In this document: piece after piece, positions 1-9,800 of the stretch
How positions within the stretch are numbered: the first letter of the stretch is position 1
How the letters are laid out: every line of letters begins with the position of its first letter
Source: Emydura subglobosa
Taxonomy: Eukaryota > Chordata > Testudines > Chelidae
DNA: 64,000 nt
NCBI GenBank assembly: GCA_007922225.1
Contig: ML680086.1
Location: 10,079,186 to 10,143,185 of the forward strand
Direction of reading: 5' to 3'
Notes under the pieces: generated by a model
What the model saw: only the letters and a program-made list of their open reading frames with translations
Database searches by the model: none
Told to the model about the DNA's origin: nothing
Translations under genes and position numbers: made by a program

Positions 1-787
1 GTCAGGATCCTGAACTCGACCATCTCATGGTCACTGCTGCCCAGGTTGCCCCCCACTTGTACTTCCCCTACCAAATCTTCCCTGTTTGTGAGCAGCAGGT
101 CAAGAAAAGCACGGTCCCTAGTTGGTTGCTCCAGCACTTGCACCAGGAAATTGTCTGCAACACTCTCCAAAAACTTCCTGGATTGTTTGTGCTCTGCTGT
201 ATTGCTCTTCCAACAGATGTCAGGGTGATTGAAGTCTCCCATGAGAATCAGGCCCTGTGAACTGGAAACTTTCCCTAGCTGAGTAAAGAAAGCCTCATCT
301 ACCTCATCCTCTTGGTCTGGTGGTCTGTAACAGACACCCACCAGGACATCACACTTATTGTTCTTGCTTCTAAGCTTAACCCAGAGACACTCAACTGACT
401 CATCTCCAGTTTCATACTGGAGCTCAGAGCAGTCATAGTGCTCTCTTACATACAGTGCAACTCCTCCCCCCTTTCGCCCCTGCCTGTCCTTCCTGAATAG
501 TTTATACCCATCCATGACAGCGCTCCAATCGTGAGAGTTATTCCACCAAGTCTCAGTTATTCCAATCATGTCGTAGTTTCTTGACTGTGCCAGGACTTCC
601 AGTTCTTCCTGCTTGTTTCCCAGGCTTCTTGCATTTGTGTACAGGCACTTGAGATAAGTAGCCGAGTGGCCTACTTTCACAGTATGAATCGGGAGGCCTC
701 CCCTGCTGCACCCTCCTACTTCTGCTTCCTTGTGGTGTCCCTCTTCCCCACTAACCTTCGGGCTTAGGTCCCCGTCCCCCATCGAAC
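1..787 (-). CDS. CR1 ORF2, N-terminal endonuclease part (partial at window edge)
   Basis: Reading the complement from just after the ORF1 stop to base 1 gives one frame without stops. It encodes an apurinic/apyrimidinic-type endonuclease. Visible landmarks in order are NARSL, ITETWW (catalytic Glu), a KGGGVALYV block, [14 protein letters not shown] and finally SSDHEMVEF (the S-D-H signature). The endonuclease nicks target DNA to prime reverse transcription. The reverse transcriptase domain would lie left of the window. The exact start codon of ORF2 was not decided. Confidence 0.88.
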
Positions 788-1777
788 CTAGTTTAAAGCC
801 CTCCTCACTAGGTTAGCCAGCCTGTCTGCGAAGATACTCTTCCCTGTCTTCGTTAGATGAATCCCGTCCCTTCCTAGTAATCCTTCTTCCTGGAACAGCA
901 TTCCATGATCGAAGAATCCAAAGCCCTCCCTTCGACACCACCTGCGTAACCACGCATTTACTTCCCCAATGCGACTGTCCCTACCTGGGCCTTTTCCCTG
1001 AACAGGGAGGATGGACGAGAACACCACTTGCGCTTCAAACTCCTTAATCTCTTTTCCCAGAGCCACATAGTCCGCAGTGATCCGCTCAAGATCATTCTTG
1101 GCAGTGTCATTGGTGCCCACATGGAGGAGCAGGAAGGGGTAGCGGTCTGAGGACTTGATAAGTTTTGGCAGTCTCTCCGTCACATCCCTAATTCTAGCTC
1201 CAGGCAAGCAGCACACTTCTCTAGTTTCCCGGTCTGGACGGCAGATGGATGACTCCATCTCCCTTAGGAGGGAGTCCCCGACCACCATCACCCTTCTCTT
1301 CCTCTTGGGAATGGTGGTCGTGAAACCCCCATCCCTAGGAGAATGCATCTCTTGCCTTCTGATCAAACGGGTCTCCTGATGATCCATTCCCTCCGAAGGG
1401 TCCTCCAAATCATTCTCCGCCGTAGTACTTGTGCAGAGAGGATGAAAACGATTCCTTACTTCTATCTGCATGGTGGGCACATGGGTTCTCTTTCTTCGGG
1501 AGGTCACATGCTGCCAATTTTCTTCCCCGTTCTTCATTGTCGCCTGCCCGGGCTTCTCTGAATCTTCCTTACGCTCTGCCTGTGCCTGATGGAGAAAGAC
1601 ATTGTTTTCTGTAATGCACCGCAGGGTTGACATTTGAGTCTCTAGTCCTTTAACCTTCTCTTCCAATAAGGAAACCAGCCTGCACTTGGTACAGATGAAG
1701 TCATCTCTATCCTGTGGGAGGAAGACAAACATAGCACATCCAGTGCAGGTGACAACAACAGATCGCTCCATCTCCAT
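788..1777 (-). CDS. CR1 ORF1 protein with zinc-finger-like N-terminus and SGNH esterase domain
   Basis: Intact 329-residue frame. Residues 10-33 carry two CxxC pairs (CTGC and CTKC), followed by a heptad-rich stretch (about 38-60) that could be a short coiled coil. After a charged linker, residues from about 162 form an SGNH/GDSL hydrolase-like domain. The GDS block is [11 protein letters not shown], the GTND block is [13 protein letters not shown], and the C-terminal D-x-x-H block is [13 protein letters not shown]1 ORF1 proteins are known to carry such an esterase and are thought to bind RNA and perhaps membranes. The start is the first ATG after the GC-rich leader, and the TAG stop is directly upstream of the ORF2 frame. 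Confidence 0.92.
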   Translation of the reverse strand: MEMERSVVVTCTGCAMFVFLPQDRDDFICTKCRLVSLLEEKVKGLETQMSTLRCITENNVFLHQAQAERKEDSEKPGQATMKNGEENWQHVTSRRKRTHVPTMQIEVRNRFHPLCTSTTAENDLEDPSEGMDHQETRLIRRQEMHSPRDGGFTTTIPKRKRRVMVVGDSLLREMESSICRPDRETREVCCLPGARIRDVTERLPKLIKSSDRYPFLLLHVGTNDTAKNDLERITADYVALGKEIKEFEAQVVFSSILPVQGKGPGRDSRIGEVNAWLRRWCRREGFGFFDHGMLFQEEGLLGRDGIHLTKTGKSIFADRLANLVRRALN

Positions 1778-2008
1778 ATCTCTGCTCTGAGAGCCTCCTC
1801 AGATGCTCAATTTCCTGCTCAGCAACGTCTGTAAGGCAAAAACCTGCAGTGGGCTCTCTCCGCAGGCGAACTCCCAGGCAAACTCCCTCCTTCTCCTTCT
1901 GTTAGCCGCCCCTCTGTTTGCTGCTCAGCTGGTTCGCAGCTGGCTGCCCCGCCCCTGCACTTACCCCTCAAAGCCCCGCCCCTTCTCATAAGCAGACTAG
2001 GGAAACAT
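1778..2008 (-). promoter_or_regulatory. CR1 5' leader / internal promoter region
   Basis: GC-rich stretch upstream of ORF1, with C/G runs near 1920-1985. In CR1 this part holds the 5'UTR and internal RNA polymerase II promoter. No individual promoter motif is claimed. Its outer end abuts a plus-strand CR1 copy. Confidence 0.6.
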
Positions 2009-2920
2009 AGCCTAGACAAACCTGCTATAAGGTGGGTGCACAACTGGTTGGAAAATGGTATTCAGAGAGTAGTTATCAATAATTGACAATCTGTATTGAG
2101 TAGGGTCCTTCAGGGATCTGTCCTATGTCCAGTTCTATTCAATATCTTCATAAATTGTTTGGATAATGGCATAAAGAGTACACTTATAAAGTTTGTGGAT
2201 GATACCAAACTGGGAGGGGTTGCAAGCACTTGAAAGAACAGGATTACAATTCAAAATGATCTTGACAAACTGGAGAAATGGTCTGAAATAATTAGGATGA
2301 AGTTAAGAACAAATACAAAATGTGAAATGACTGCCTAGGAAGGAATACGGTAGAATAGAAGGATCTGTAAGTTATAGTGGATCAGAAACTAAATATGAGT
2401 CAATAGTGTTGCAAAGAAAGCGAACATCATTCTCGGATGCATTAGCGGGAGTGTTGGAAGCAAAACAGGAAAAGTAATTCTTCCACTCTACTCAGCACTG
2501 ATAAGGCCTCATCTGGAGTATTGTGTCCAGTTCTGGGCAGCACATGTTGGAAAATACGTGGACAAATTGGAGACAGTCCAGAGGAGAGCAACAAAATGAT
2601 TAAAGGTCTAGATCAGTGGTTCTCAACCAGGGGTATGCAGAGGTCTTCCCGGGGGTACATCAACTCATCTAGAAAGTTGCCTAGTTTTATAATAGGCTAC
2701 ATAAAAAGCACTAGCAAAATCAGTACAAACCAAAATTTCATACAGACAATAACTTGTTTCTACTGCTCTATATACTGAAATATAAGTACAATATTTATAT
2801 TCCAATTGATTTATTTTACAATTATATGGTAAAAATGAGAAAGTAAGCAATTTTTCAGTAATAGTGTGTTGTGACACTTTTATATTTTTATCTGTTTTTT
2901 TTTTTTTACTAGCAAGTAGT

Positions 2921-3107
2921 TCTACTTCGAGTGATTGCTCATATCCATTCCAATATAGGTGAGCACACGCCACCGTGCACTGGTTCCCGGAACTTTTTTC
3001 TGCTTAGCAGATCCCGTAGGGCTGGCTGAGGCGCCCCCTGGAGTACCGCGCTCATGCCGCGGTATATGAGGCACCGCCGACCCTACGGGCCCTCAGTTCC
3101 TTCTTTC
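2921..3107 (+). repeat. DIRS left inverted terminal repeat
   Basis: Starts with TCTACTTCGAGTGATTGCTC and includes a conserved CCACCGTGCACTGGTTCCCG block near 2971. It pairs, with scattered mismatches, to the reverse complement of 8768-8936. The outermost ~40 bases are complemented again in the internal region at 8633-8674. Confidence 0.88.
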
Positions 3108-4464
3108 CTCCTTACTGACTCTCTTAATCGTTGTTGAATAGTTTAGTGTTAAGTAGTTACATTAGTTAGAATTAGAATAGACGCCCTTAGGGGCTTAGGG
3201 CCGGGCCAGGCCCAGCTCACCTGGCTTCAAGTTTTGTGCCTCTTGCAGCAAGCCTCTTCCCGAGAGTGACCCTCACGATCGCCGCCTCAAGTGCCTGGGG
3301 AGCAGCACTGGAGGGATACATGCAAGATTTGTAAAGCCTTCAAGCTGAGGACTCAGAGCGTGATATTCGGCTGAAGGCTATTTTGATGGAGGTGGCGCTC
3401 CGACCGGCCTCCGAACCACTGCGTTCCACCTTGGCATCGAGCGTCTCCTTGGTGCGGAGCGCTCCACCGGCACTGGAGTTGATCCGACACCGCCCATCCC
3501 CAGTGACCAAAAAGAAACAGCGCCAGGGCTCAGAGCATCCATGATCCCCTGCACCACCCGTGCGGCCGGGGTCAAGCGAAGAGATGCACCAGCCACGGCC
3601 CATTGAGCCTGCTCCGGTGCCTGCATCTCCACTCAGGGAGCCTCCCCCGATTCCTTGGGGTGGGGGAGCGCCCCCGCAAGGACCGTCGACACCAGAGACT
3701 TTCCACGCAGCACGGGCCTTACTGGCCATGCCCACGCCTCTGTCCCCCCCTCAGCCGAGGGTGCGAGGACCGGTGTCCCGGGGTAAACCCGTGGTGGGTG
3801 CCTCTGGTGGATGGTCAAGACCCCCATCAGGGGCGAAGTCTCCCACCAGACAGCCAGGGAGGGTAGAACGCGGCAGCTCCCCTCGCAGCTCCGACTTGGA
3901 GTCGTCGAGCTCCTCCTCCCCGTGGCACTGAGGTCGGTCCCTGGCACCAGAGGCATTGCACTCGAGGCGGCTCCACTCCTAGTCCGCCTCACGCAGTGTG
4001 CGTAGCTCCCACTTCCGCACCCAGGCACCGAGCCCTTCACCACCATGGCACTGGTCCCGATCTCCAGCACGGAGCCCAATGCGGAGCCCAGCACTGAAGA
4101 ACCTGGCACCGAAATACCCGACCACCTCGACCCGTCGCCGATCGCGGTCTTCGGAGTCGGGCTCGGCACTGAGACGCCATGGACGGCACTGTTGCCGGTT
4201 CCCGAAGGGCAAGCGGCATCGGAAGTCCTTGGTGCCGAGACGGAGGATGTCGTCATCCAGCTCATCGGGGCGCGCGTCCTCCTGTCGGCACCGCTTGAGG
4301 CGGCACCGATGCTTATCTACCTCATCAGGGTCGTCGAGAGGCTGGTCTCCAACTAAGAGGAGCAAAAGCCGGAGGCATCGCTGGCGCCGGTCCAGCGGCT
4401 CCGGGTTCCGCAAAGACAAGACCTGCCACAATGCTCTGCAGCTGGTACCGATGCCGGCACCGGG

Positions 4465-5461
4465 ATGGCTGCAAGAGGCCTGGCAGTGGCCTTACTGGGG
4501 TCCATGGGGGGCACAGATGGGACAGGGAACTGTGTCAGTCCCATCTTCAGTGGTTCAGCCGGTGCCCCTCCGCCACCAAGCCAACAGGCTAAGGGCCATT
4601 CCTCAGAGGAGGAATCAGACCCTGAGGAGGGACCCTCCGCGGGGGCCCCTCAACAATCCTCCTCCTCTTCCCCTGATGAGGTGCCCACCAGAGACCACAG
4701 GGCGCCCCTCCCAGACTTCAGGGCCCACTAGGAGCTCCTGAAAAGGGTGGCCTCTAATTTGAACCTCAAACTCAAGGAGCTCTTAGAGGAGGAGGATCCC
4801 CTCTTTGGGTTGTTGGGTCAGCGGGACCATCAAGGGTGGCCCTACCCATGCATGATAGGGTCCTTAAACTGGCCAAGGCCTTATGGCAAACCCCCACCTC
4901 GGTTGCCCCTACATCCAAGGGTGCCAAGAAAAAATACTGTCCCAGCGGAGGGCTTTGAATTTTTGTTCATGCATCCGGCCCCAGGGACTCTGGTGGTTTG
5001 ATGCGGCCAACCAGAGGAACAAGGAAGGTGGCCCAGGCACCACACCAAAGAACAAGGACACCAAGAAACTTGACTTGTTTGGCCGTAAAGTTTACTACAC
5101 TGGGGCTTTGCAGCTCCGGATTGCGAACCACCAGGCCCTCCTAGGGAGATGCAGTCTTAACCTCTGGGACTCCATGTGGCAGTTCACAGAGGGGTTGCCC
5201 CAGGACCAGGTGGTGGACTTTGCCACAGTCCTGGAAGAAGGCGTCATGGTGGCAGGGGAGGCGTTGCGAACCGCCAGTGACACTGCAGACACCGCTAGCA
5301 GAGCCATGGCCTTTGCAATAGCCATGAGGCGGTGTTCATGGCTGCAGTCATCGGGGCTGTCCCAAGAGGTGCAGCAATCTATACAGGACCTGCACTTTGA
5401 CAGGGCAGGCCTGTTCTCGGAGAAAACGGACAAGAAGCTGCACGCTCTGAAGGATTCGTAA
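4465..5461 (+). pseudogene. DIRS gag-like ORF, broken
   Basis: A Ser/Glu/Pro-rich stretch (SSEEESDPEEGPS, about 4600-4660) is followed by a more conserved part with KKLDLFGRKVYYTGALQLRI (about 5062-5121) and a helical C-terminus ending at the stop 5459-5461. An in-frame TAG interrupts it at 4729-4731, and the frame shifts between about 4940 and 5010. Proline- and serine-rich sequence from about 3560 may be the decayed N-terminus. DIRS gag is the structural RNA-binding protein; assignment rests on position and composition more than on a named domain. Confidence 0.65.
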
Positions 5462-5689
5462 GCTATGCTCCATTCCTGGGGACTCTACACTCCCCAGGCC
5501 TCGAGGTGTCAGTCTCGGCCGCAGCCCCAATGCCAGGCACAGCCACCCCCTAGGCCATCGCCTAGACCATCTCATCCCCGTAGGGGCCAAGACAGGAGCA
5601 GGGGGTTCGGACGACGTGACTGCTCCAGCTTGTCCGCAGCCTCCCAGCAAGGGCCCTCTAAGGGGGCTAACAACAAAAAACAATTTTGA

Positions 5690-7561
5690 TGGTGTGCCCG
5701 AGGGTGGCACCAATACCTCCCTCCCAGATCCACTCTTCCCGTTTGCAGATAGGCTAAGACCCTTCTATGCCGAGTGGCAAAATATCACCTCAGATCGTTG
5801 TGTCCTCAGCGTAGTTTTCAGGGGATATGTCCTTCATTTCACGGCCTTCCCACCCCGTCCCTCTTCAGGGACCCTTCTCACGAGCAACTCCTTTTGCAGG
5901 AGGTGAATTCCCTCCTCCTCCTGGGGGCGGTGGAAGCGGTTCCTCCACAAGAAATAGGGAGGGTATTTTACTCCAGGTACTTTCTCATCTCCAAAGCAAA
6001 AGGGGGCCTGAGACCCATATTAGATCTACGCCGACTGAACAAATTTATCAAGCGTCTCAGGTTCCGCATGGTCTCCCTAGCCTCCATTATCCCTGCTCTG
6101 GATCCAGAAGATTGGTACACCGCCCTCGATTTTTAAGGATGTGTACTTTCACATTTCCATCCTTCCCAGCCACAGGCGCTTCTTCAGGGTTATGGTAGCT
6201 CGCTGTCATTACCAATTCGTGGCCCTGCCCTTTGGCCTCTTGTCCGCCCCCAGGGTATTTACCAAGAGCATGGCGGTAGTGGCGGCCCACTTGCGCTGCA
6301 GAGGGGTGCAGATCTTCCCGCACCTGGATGACTGGCTGATCAGGGGCAGGTCCAGGGCCCACGTTCAGAACAGCCTATCCCTCACCTGTGCGACATGCAC
6401 CAGACTGGGGCTACTCATAAACAAGCAGAAGTCCACTCTCACCCCGGTGCAACGCATAGAGTTCATTGGGGCCACCCTGGATGCTACCCAGGCCAGAGCC
6501 TTCCTCCTGCAGCCTCGGTTTGAGGCCATGGCTGCAATAATCGCCCAGCTACTGCCTGCAGCTGTTAGGGCACATGGCAGCCTGCACGTATGTGGTGAGG
6601 CTGGCTTGCCTCAAACTCAGGCGTGGTTAGCCTTGGTGTATGCACTGATCAGACACTCCTTGAACAGGGTGGTCACGGTTCCCCCGAGGGTCCTGGCCTC
6701 CCTGAACTGGTGGAGGATGCCTGGGGAGGTGTTGAGAGGAGTTCCTTTCCGGGATCTGGCCCCATCGGTCACCCTGATTACAGACGCTTTGGATGTGGGG
6801 TGGGAGGCCCACATCAGTACCGACCTGGGCACCCAGGGGCTGTGGTCGAGGAGGAAAAGAGCCTCAACATCAGTGTACGAGAGCCCAGGGCAGTCCGCTT
6901 GGCCTGCAAGGTGTTCCTCAGATTTCTGAGGGGCAGAATGGTTCAGGTCCTGACGGACAATACAGCAGCCATGTTTTACATGAACAGGCAGGGGGGAGAG
7001 CGCTCCTCGGCCTTTTGCCAGGAGGCCTTTTGACTGTGGGACTTTGCGGTGAGGCATGACTTTCATTTATCTGCCTCTCACCTCCTGGGGGTCAGGAATG
7101 ACGAGGTAGACTGCCTCAGCAGGTCGTTTCTACCCCGCCACGACTGGTCACTGCACCCAGAGGTGGTGACTTTTATCTTCCGCAAGTGGAGTGTTCCCCA
7201 ACTGGACCTGTTCACATTGTCCTGGAACAGGAAGTGCCCGAGGTTCTGCTCGCTCCGGGGTCACGAGCCGGGCTCTATCTCCGTTGCGTTCCTCATAGAT
7301 TGGAAGGGGACCCTCATGTGTGCATTTCCTCCCATTCTGCTCCTGCCCAAGGTCCTCTTGAAAATCAAGAGGGACAGAGCGGACATAATACTCATTGCCC
7401 CAGCGTGGCCGAGACAGCACTGGTTCAGTATGCTGCTGGACCTGTCGATCGCCCCGCCCGTGGAGCTCCCAAGGCGTTACGACCTGCTCTCCCAGGACCA
7501 GGGTCGCCTGCTGCATCCGGACCTGGACTCCCTCCACCTGACGGCCTGGAAGCTCTGTGGC
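5690..7561 (+). pseudogene. DIRS reverse transcriptase / RNase H, broken
   Basis: Reverse transcriptase motifs in order are RYFLISKAKGGLRPILDLRRLN (5966-6031, where the RT template contact region lies), an ALPFGL block (about 6222) and the catalytic box HLDDWLI (about 6319-6340). RNase H follows with ITDALDVGW (about 6779) and LTDNTAAMFYMNRQG (about 6949). The reading frame shifts near 5845, again near 6135 (an extra T in a T run next to a TAA) and near 6860. In-frame TGA codons lie at 7031-7033 and 7562-7564. It can no longer make a full polyprotein. Confidence 0.9.
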
Positions 7562-7636
7562 TGATGGAGAGATAGAGCCTGCTCGGCACAGGTCCAACAA
7601 ATTCTGCTGGGCAACAGAAAACCTTCCACTCAGGTC

Positions 7637-8599
7637 ATGTATTGGGCCAAGTGGAGACGGTTTATCTGTTGGGCAGAGTCCCGGGGCATCCTGCTGAGCT
7701 GCTCGCCTATACAGGCGATCCTGGAGTATCTGCTCCACCTGAAACTCCAGGGTATGGTGCTGTCCTCCCTGAGAGTCCACTTGGTGGCTATCTCAGCCTT
7801 CCACCAGCTGCTAGAGGGGAGGTCCCTGTTTTCCCACCCCATGTCAGTCAGATTCCTCAAGGGGATGGAGAGGCTTTACCCACAGGTCTGTGACCCGGTG
7901 CCTCCCTGTGATCTAAATCTGGTCCTCTCCAGACTAACGGGGCCCCCTTTCAAGCCCATGGCTACATGCCCATTGTTCGTCCTCTCTTGGAAGGTAGCCT
8001 TCCTGGTGGCCATTACCTCAGCTAGGAGAATTTCCGAGATAAGAGCTTTAACCTCGGAACCCCCCTACACCGTATTTTATAAGGACAAGGTGCAGTTGAG
8101 ACCCCATCCAGCCTTCCTGCCTAAGGTGGTCTTCCAGTTCCACTATAATCAGGATATCTTCCTCCCCATGTTTTTTCCAAAACCGCACGGGTCGGAGGAG
8201 GAGCGGAGATGGCACTTGCTGGACGTGAGACAAGCTCTCGCCTACTACATCGAGAGGACCAGGCCGTTCCGGAAGTCGACGCAGCTGTTCGTGGCAGTGG
8301 CGGACCGGATGAAGGGCTCACCTGTTTCCACCCAGAGCATCTCCACCTGGATCACCGCCTGCATCAAGTGCTGCTATGAGCAGGCGAATGTACCGCTTCC
8401 AGGGGCTATTTCAGCGCACTCAACCAGAGCCCAGGCCTCATCGGTGGCCTTCCTGGAGAGAGTGCCCCTGGAGGACATCTGCAAAGCCACTTCCTGGTCA
8501 TCCGTGCACACCTTCATGTCCCACTATGCCATAGTGCAGCAGGCGAGAGAGGATGCGGGATTCGGCAGAGCCGTGATGATGAGAGCAGCTCACCGGTAA
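7637..8599 (+). CDS. DIRS tyrosine recombinase, open frame
   Basis: 320-residue frame from the first ATG; the frame is already open from 7565, directly after the TGA that ends the RT/RNase H frame. Tyrosine-recombinase catalytic blocks are visible: an Arg in SARRISEIRAL (about residues 129-139), the HxxR box in SAHSTRAQ (about residue 262) and a Tyr in FMSHYA (about residue 298). The enzyme inserts the circular DNA copy of the element by site-specific recombination, replacing the DDE integrase of LTR elements. The start is uncertain because in DIRS elements this ORF often overlaps RT. Whether it is expressed is unknown. Confidence 0.9.
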   Translation: MYWAKWRRFICWAESRGILLSCSPIQAILEYLLHLKLQGMVLSSLRVHLVAISAFHQLLEGRSLFSHPMSVRFLKGMERLYPQVCDPVPPCDLNLVLSRLTGPPFKPMATCPLFVLSWKVAFLVAITSARRISEIRALTSEPPYTVFYKDKVQLRPHPAFLPKVVFQFHYNQDIFLPMFFPKPHGSEEERRWHLLDVRQALAYYIERTRPFRKSTQLFVAVADRMKGSPVSTQSISTWITACIKCCYEQANVPLPGAISAHSTRAQASSVAFLERVPLEDICKATSWSSVHTFMSHYAIVQQAREDAGFGRAVMMRAAHR

Positions 8600-8632
8600 C
8601 TCCTACCCACCTCCAAGGTATGGCTATTTAAT

Positions 8633-8730
8633 CACCTATATTGGAATGGACATGAGCAATCACTCAAAGTAGAAAACAGGGTTACTTACCAGTAACTGTT
8701 CTCCTTTGAGATGTGTTGCTCATATCCATT
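8633..8730 (+). repeat. DIRS internal complementary region
   Basis: Two joined parts. 8633-8674 is the reverse complement of the outer end of the left repeat (about 2921-2961). 8675-8730 is the reverse complement of the outer end of the right repeat (about 8925-8979), sharing GTTACTTACCAGTAACT. In DIRS1 such a region templates completion of the ends through a circular intermediate. Confidence 0.88.
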
Positions 8731-8767
8731 CTACATCCACCCTCCGTCCCTGCTGCTGGAGTCGGCA

Positions 8768-8979
8768 GAAAGAAGGGACTGAGGGCCCATAGGGTCGGCG
8801 GTGCCTCATATACCACGGCATGAGCGCGGTACTCCAGGGGGCGCTTAAGCCGACCTACGGGGTCTGCTAAGGGGAAAAAGTTCCGGGAACCAGTGCACGG
8901 TGGCGTACACACACCTGTATTGGAATGGATATGAGCAACACATCTCCAAGAACAATAGTTACTGGTAAGTAACCCTGGT
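8768..8979 (-). repeat. DIRS right inverted terminal repeat
   Basis: Inverted copy of 2921-3107, with landmarks CTGAGGGCCCATAGGGTCGG and CCGGGAACCAGTGCACGGTG. It carries an extra outer end, GTTACTGGTAAGTAACCCTG, absent from the left repeat but present in inverted form in the internal complementary region. Confidence 0.87.
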
Positions 8980-9404
8980 TTTTTAACTGAGGTGAAACTT
9001 GGGGGTACGCAAGATAAATCAGATTCCTGAAAGGGGTGCAGTAGTCTGGAAAGGTTGAGAAGCACTGATGCAGATGACCTACAAGGAAAGATTGAAAAAA
9101 ATGGGATTTCTTTAGTTCGGAGAAGTGAAGTCTGAGGGGATGGGAACATAAGTCTTCAAGTACATAAAAGGTTGTTTATAAAGAAGAAGAAAGAAGAAAT
9201 TGTGCTTCTTATCCACTGCGGACTGGACAAGAAATAATGGGTTTAAATTGCAGCAAAAGGAGATTTAAGTCGGACATTCGGAAAACTTCCTAAATGTCAG
9301 GATAGTTAAACACTGGAACAAATTGTCTAGGGAGTTAGTGAATCTACCTCACTGGAGGTTTTGAAGAACAGGTTAGACAAACTGCTGTCAGGGATGATCT
9401 AGAT

Positions 9405-9714
9405 CAGTGGCTCTCAACCTTTCCAGACGACTGTACCCCTTTCAGGAGCCTGATTTGTCTTGCGTACCCAAGTTTCACCTCACTTAAAAACTACCTGCTT
9501 ACACAATCAGACATAAAAACTATGTGTCACAGCACACTATTATTGAAAAATTGCTTACTTTCTCTGTATGAAATTTTAATTTGTACTGACTTTGCTAGTG
9601 CTTTTTATGTAGTCTGTTGTAAAAACTAGGCAAATATCTAGATGAGTTGATGTACCCCCTAGAAGACCTCTGTGTGCCCCCGGCGGTACACATACCCCTG
9701 GTTGAGAACCACTG
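9405..9714 (-). mobile_element. Non-autonomous hAT element, 310 bp, with perfect 8-bp target duplication
   Basis: Ends are CAGTGGCTCTCAACC and GGTTGAGAACCACTG, flanked by identical ATCTAGAT at 9397-9404 and 9715-9722. It is the same family as the hAT at 2614, in the opposite orientation and shorter inside. No coding capacity. Confidence 0.95.
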
Positions 9715-9800
9715 ATCTAGATAATACTTAGCTCTGCGTTAGTGCAGGAGACTGGACTAGCTGACCTCTTGAGTCTTTTCCAGGCCTATATTTCTATGAT

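Larger units (their letters stand above)
1..2008 (-). mobile_element. CR1 LINE, 5' part of an apparently full-length copy
   Basis: Minus-strand CR1 non-LTR retrotransposon. From its 5' end it has a GC-rich leader (about 2008-1778), ORF1 (1777-788) and the start of ORF2 (below 788), which leaves through the left edge of the window. Both frames are open as far as visible, which is unusual because most genomic CR1 copies are 5'-truncated. The 5' boundary near 2008 is estimated from where sequence of the neighbouring plus-strand CR1 begins. No target-site duplication can be assessed because the 3' end is outside the window. Confidence 0.9.
2921..8979 (+). mobile_element. DIRS-type (tyrosine recombinase) retrotransposon
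   Basis: About 6.06 kb element. It has inverted terminal repeats (2921-3107 and 8768-8979), an internal complementary region (8633-8730), a gag-like region (about 4465-5461), reverse transcriptase and RNase H (about 5690-7561) and a tyrosine recombinase (7565-8599). This order and the inverted rather than direct repeats define DIRS elements, which integrate by recombinase without target duplication. That fits the junctions, where hAT sequence resumes with no repeated bases. Gag and RT/RH carry frameshifts and stops; the recombinase frame is open. Confidence 0.93.
2614..9067 (+). mobile_element. Non-autonomous hAT element interrupted by a DIRS retrotransposon
   Basis: The terminal inverted repeats are CAGTGGTTCTCAACC at 2614 and GGTTGAGAAGCACTG ending at 9067, typical of hAT elements. 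The flanking 8-mers GTCTAGAT (2606-2613) and ATGCAGAT (9068-9075) match at 5 of 8 bases, a decayed duplication. The hAT body is 2614-2920 plus about 8980-9067; everything between is the DIRS insert. The body matches the reversed copy at 9405-9714. No transposase is encoded. Confidence 0.85.
2009..9800 (+). mobile_element. CR1 3' half split into three pieces by younger insertions
   Basis: Plus-strand CR1 carrying the end of the RT domain and the 3' region. It lies in three pieces: about 2009-2613, 9068-9404 and 9715-9800. Piece one encodes decayed RT sequence ([16 protein letters not shown] at about 2138-2215). Piece two continues with the ORF2 C-terminus, and piece three ends with TTTCTATGATTG, the CR1-type tail. 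The text reads continuously when the two inserts are skipped, so it is one old element. Stops and frame breaks show it is dead. Confidence 0.85.

Noticed and set aside
3633..4265. Minus-strand 210-residue frame in the DIRS element
   Set aside because: GC-rich shadow of the gag leader region; low complexity and no known minus-strand gene in DIRS elements.
7148..7780. Minus-strand 210-residue frame over RT/RNase H
   Set aside because: Antisense shadow of the RNase H to recombinase region.
2921..8979. LTR retrotransposon or retrovirus
   Set aside because: Terminal repeats are inverted, there is no DDE integrase or protease, and a tyrosine recombinase is present.
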